Positions 63,801 through 64,000 of a DNA stretch of 64,000 nucleotides are shown piece by piece; the stretch's first letter is position 1, and each line of letters opens with the position of its first letter. A program made the position numbers and the translations under genes. The DNA comes from CAZHGD01 sp964531735 (GTDB taxonomy: Bacteria; Armatimonadota; UBA10988). The notes beneath the pieces are model-generated. The model was not told the DNA's origin, made no database searches, and saw nothing but the letters and a program-made list of their open reading frames with translations. Location: assembly GCA_964531735.1 (NCBI GenBank), contig CAZHGD010000010.1, positions 19,804-83,803 on the forward strand. Direction: 5' to 3'.

Positions 63801-63810
63801 GCGGCGGTAG
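60802..63810 (+). CDS. Secreted GH5-like glycosidase with N-terminal carbohydrate-binding modules
   Basis: 1002 residues from the third of three clustered ATGs, the only one with proper spacing (9 bases) from GGAGG; 60793 is the first alternative. Signal peptide MRYAIGCLVAGLAATLPLTAA. An N-terminal CBM11-like sandwich (about 25-175, FVIDDFEAGTGRWQRVE), a second sandwich with a carbohydrate-binding look (about 190-320), an Ig-like region (about 330-510), then a clan-A barrel (about 515-850) with acid/base E685 in WEVMNETYR and nucleophile E788 in LLGECGND, and a C-terminal sandwich. The catalytic barrel looks like endo-beta-glycanase. Last gene of the operon starting at 55343. Probably degrades mannan or a similar beta-polymer. 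Confidence 0.75.
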   Translation: MRYAIGCLVAGLAATLPLTAAEPFVIDDFEAGTGRWQRVEGKRPDGVGSLVTISPTADTKEGDGAGRLRFVALPGTWAHVQTTVRPGEWLGLGCEAIRLWIRGDGSGETLNVMFGNYEVKPALNFRAPVKLDFTGWREVVLPFEGFQPAGLAGALRQIVLLQLNAGGTKRAIDIVIDEIAALPKAGAAGEGRFHPLDLATGGVWESRADGPVVVDPLGGVKSGMVVPRVVHGVRNHRDLHNPVEFRVDYGEAGTFGVNVGDTSGWGGSRLLVSLDGREVLRRDFPGTSEKALTENRGWYTVPVPAGRHTLRVDNDGADWFMAEGYRFGNYRSVGAQVRRRDGNVQITLARPEDAQRLTVTASLAGRPVAVKTEAPGILVAQLPPASEGVGWYPCTVRGAEGGHERFRIDLRVLLKAPRVRAMRIAFPAGEAVELPVRCANRADVPISGFTSVTVRLGDLAAKVLKTDEGLYVAHFGQLPEGVHEAQVTVGEQPPRPVRFIVYRPGAPVPGGLVGLGRDGWFRTADGRLHLPWGYATIGIFNADPAVAEAVPGEHAWARVDEAALRDWMALLRCYGVNCVRFGVTVDARSLGGDQGGHADPVIIAGLKRLLDVLGPLGMRAVPVMWWGHYRNFGYQGIPAYDKLIGKQADWFTNPAALKLQQQYVREVVAPFKDDPRVLAWEVMNETYRAGSDLDASVTWTNRIIEAIREVDTRHLTTTSAAEATPAPEVRWIRGTRLDFFNWHVYPTYPDYGSWTKLVGPGGPRELGVYTMTLGRTQRLGGKVSLLGECGNDRLTELSYPEFRALITRDSLWLAFLTGSPGGISWDAIADLREFDLLSKLAAQVPWDQDPPAVPKLSARVTDLDQDTLSLARWSQWSLRTGVPYQVVGAGEAPTARLAADGPPADAPAAALAVSTGFECASTLTRSGAALLGYVRNVGEVLPQNVRTRTARPLVLTLNVPSAGKLEVWDLDTRQCVRSASVAAQATVQVGQTDHDYAVLWRR

Positions 63811-63918
63811 GGGCGCGGACGCGGGCTAGGCTGGGCGCACCTCATAGACCGGCTGGCGCTCGCCGATATTGCGGAGCCGGAGCCGCCCGAGCGGCGTGGC
63901 CACGATAGGCGCGTGGCC

Positions 63919-64000
63919 TCAGTCCAGGCGCAACGCTCGGGCCTTGTCAGCCAGCCGCTGCCCGTCGGCCCACTTGCTGAAGATCGGGACGCCTTGCGCC
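63919..64000 (-). CDS. 3' end of a minus-strand gene running off the window
   Basis: In the minus-strand frame ending with TGA at 63921-63919, about 26 residues read AQGVPIFSKWADGQRLAD and on to RALRLD, looking like a genuine C-terminus. Immediately beyond that TGA the same frame stays open for 30 further codons to TAG at 63828-63826, with GC-rich third positions and a cyclase-like tail (LGRLRLRNIGERQPVYEV). The gene may therefore be interrupted by a nonsense change, or the tail may be chance. Most of the protein lies outside the window, so I do not name it. Confidence 0.4.
   Translation of the reverse strand, partial: AQGVPIFSKWADGQRLADKARALRLD

Noticed and set aside
63919..63921. TGA read as tryptophan throughout this genome
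   Set aside because: TGA ends many genes here, including ones overlapped by the next start codon (for example 22619 and 26781), so reassignment is not supported.

Overview
The window is a high-GC bacterial chromosome segment, densely packed on both strands with gaps almost always under 200 bases. There are no insertion sequences, prophage genes, CRISPR arrays or rRNA. Housekeeping genes (secG, tsaD, holA, uvrC, ahcY, three tRNAs) alternate with very large secreted carbohydrate-active enzymes, a FHA/Ser-Thr kinase, a TIR-WD40 protein and two-component/c-di-GMP signalling genes. This mix, together with a fused siroheme decarboxylase (AhbA-AhbB), suits a free-living polysaccharide degrader of the Armatimonadota/Planctomycetota/Hydrogenedentota type. 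That placement is inference from gene content only; no marker here fixes the phylum.

Layout. 1-7.7 kb: C-terminal part of a secreted-enzyme-like protein, a small soluble histidine kinase and an ADP-ribosylglycohydrolase driven by overlapping divergent promoters, an orphan sugar-binding lipoprotein, a threonine synthase-like enzyme and an M14 carboxypeptidase-like enzyme. 7.8-20.3 kb: tRNA-Val(CAC), a GH32/43-like propeller protein, a giant heparinase-like protein, secG with tRNA-Leu(GAG), then a two-gene minus-strand operon of GH38 alpha-mannosidase and PL11 rhamnogalacturonan lyase. 20.3-29.1 kb: a likely seven-gene plus-strand operon (malate dehydrogenase-like, HD-GYP, HAD, tsaD, PAS histidine kinase, holA, ahbAB). 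29.1-37.9 kb: a HIT protein with a secreted Gly/Pro-rich protein, uvrC, a DegT aminotransferase, ahcY and a receiver-GAF-GAF-GGDEF protein. 37.9-46.3 kb: an NtrC-type regulator and a minus-strand signalling block (FHA kinase with four zinc ribbons, TIR-TM-WD40, and a TRAFs-binding/Rossmann/class III cyclase protein). 46.4-55.2 kb: a membrane acyltransferase, a secreted polysaccharide-lyase-like protein, an mtaD-type deaminase, tRNA-Asp(GTC), and an operon of TIM-barrel protein, ABC exporter and family 2 glycosyltransferase. 55.3-63.8 kb: three consecutive secreted glycosidase-like proteins. The right edge holds the 3' end of another minus-strand gene.

The most interesting part is 39.4-46.3 kb. 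A class III nucleotide cyclase fused to a TRAFs-binding-like region and a Rossmann-like region overlaps by 8 bases a membrane-anchored TIR-WD40 protein, and an FHA kinase lies just upstream on the same strand. The cyclase-plus-TIR pairing recalls cyclic-nucleotide immune systems such as Pycsar, but the cyclase lacks the usual purine-selecting lysine and the TIR protein has no cyclic-nucleotide-binding domain. It could be a defence or stress-signalling module of a type I cannot match to a named system.

Promoters can be read directly in many gaps. They share a pattern of TTGACA/TTGACG, 17 bases, then TATACT or a close relative. In two cases the -10 sits only 6-7 bases before the start codon, which implies leaderless mRNAs. 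Starts below were chosen by Shine-Dalgarno spacing and differ from the longest open frame in many genes.
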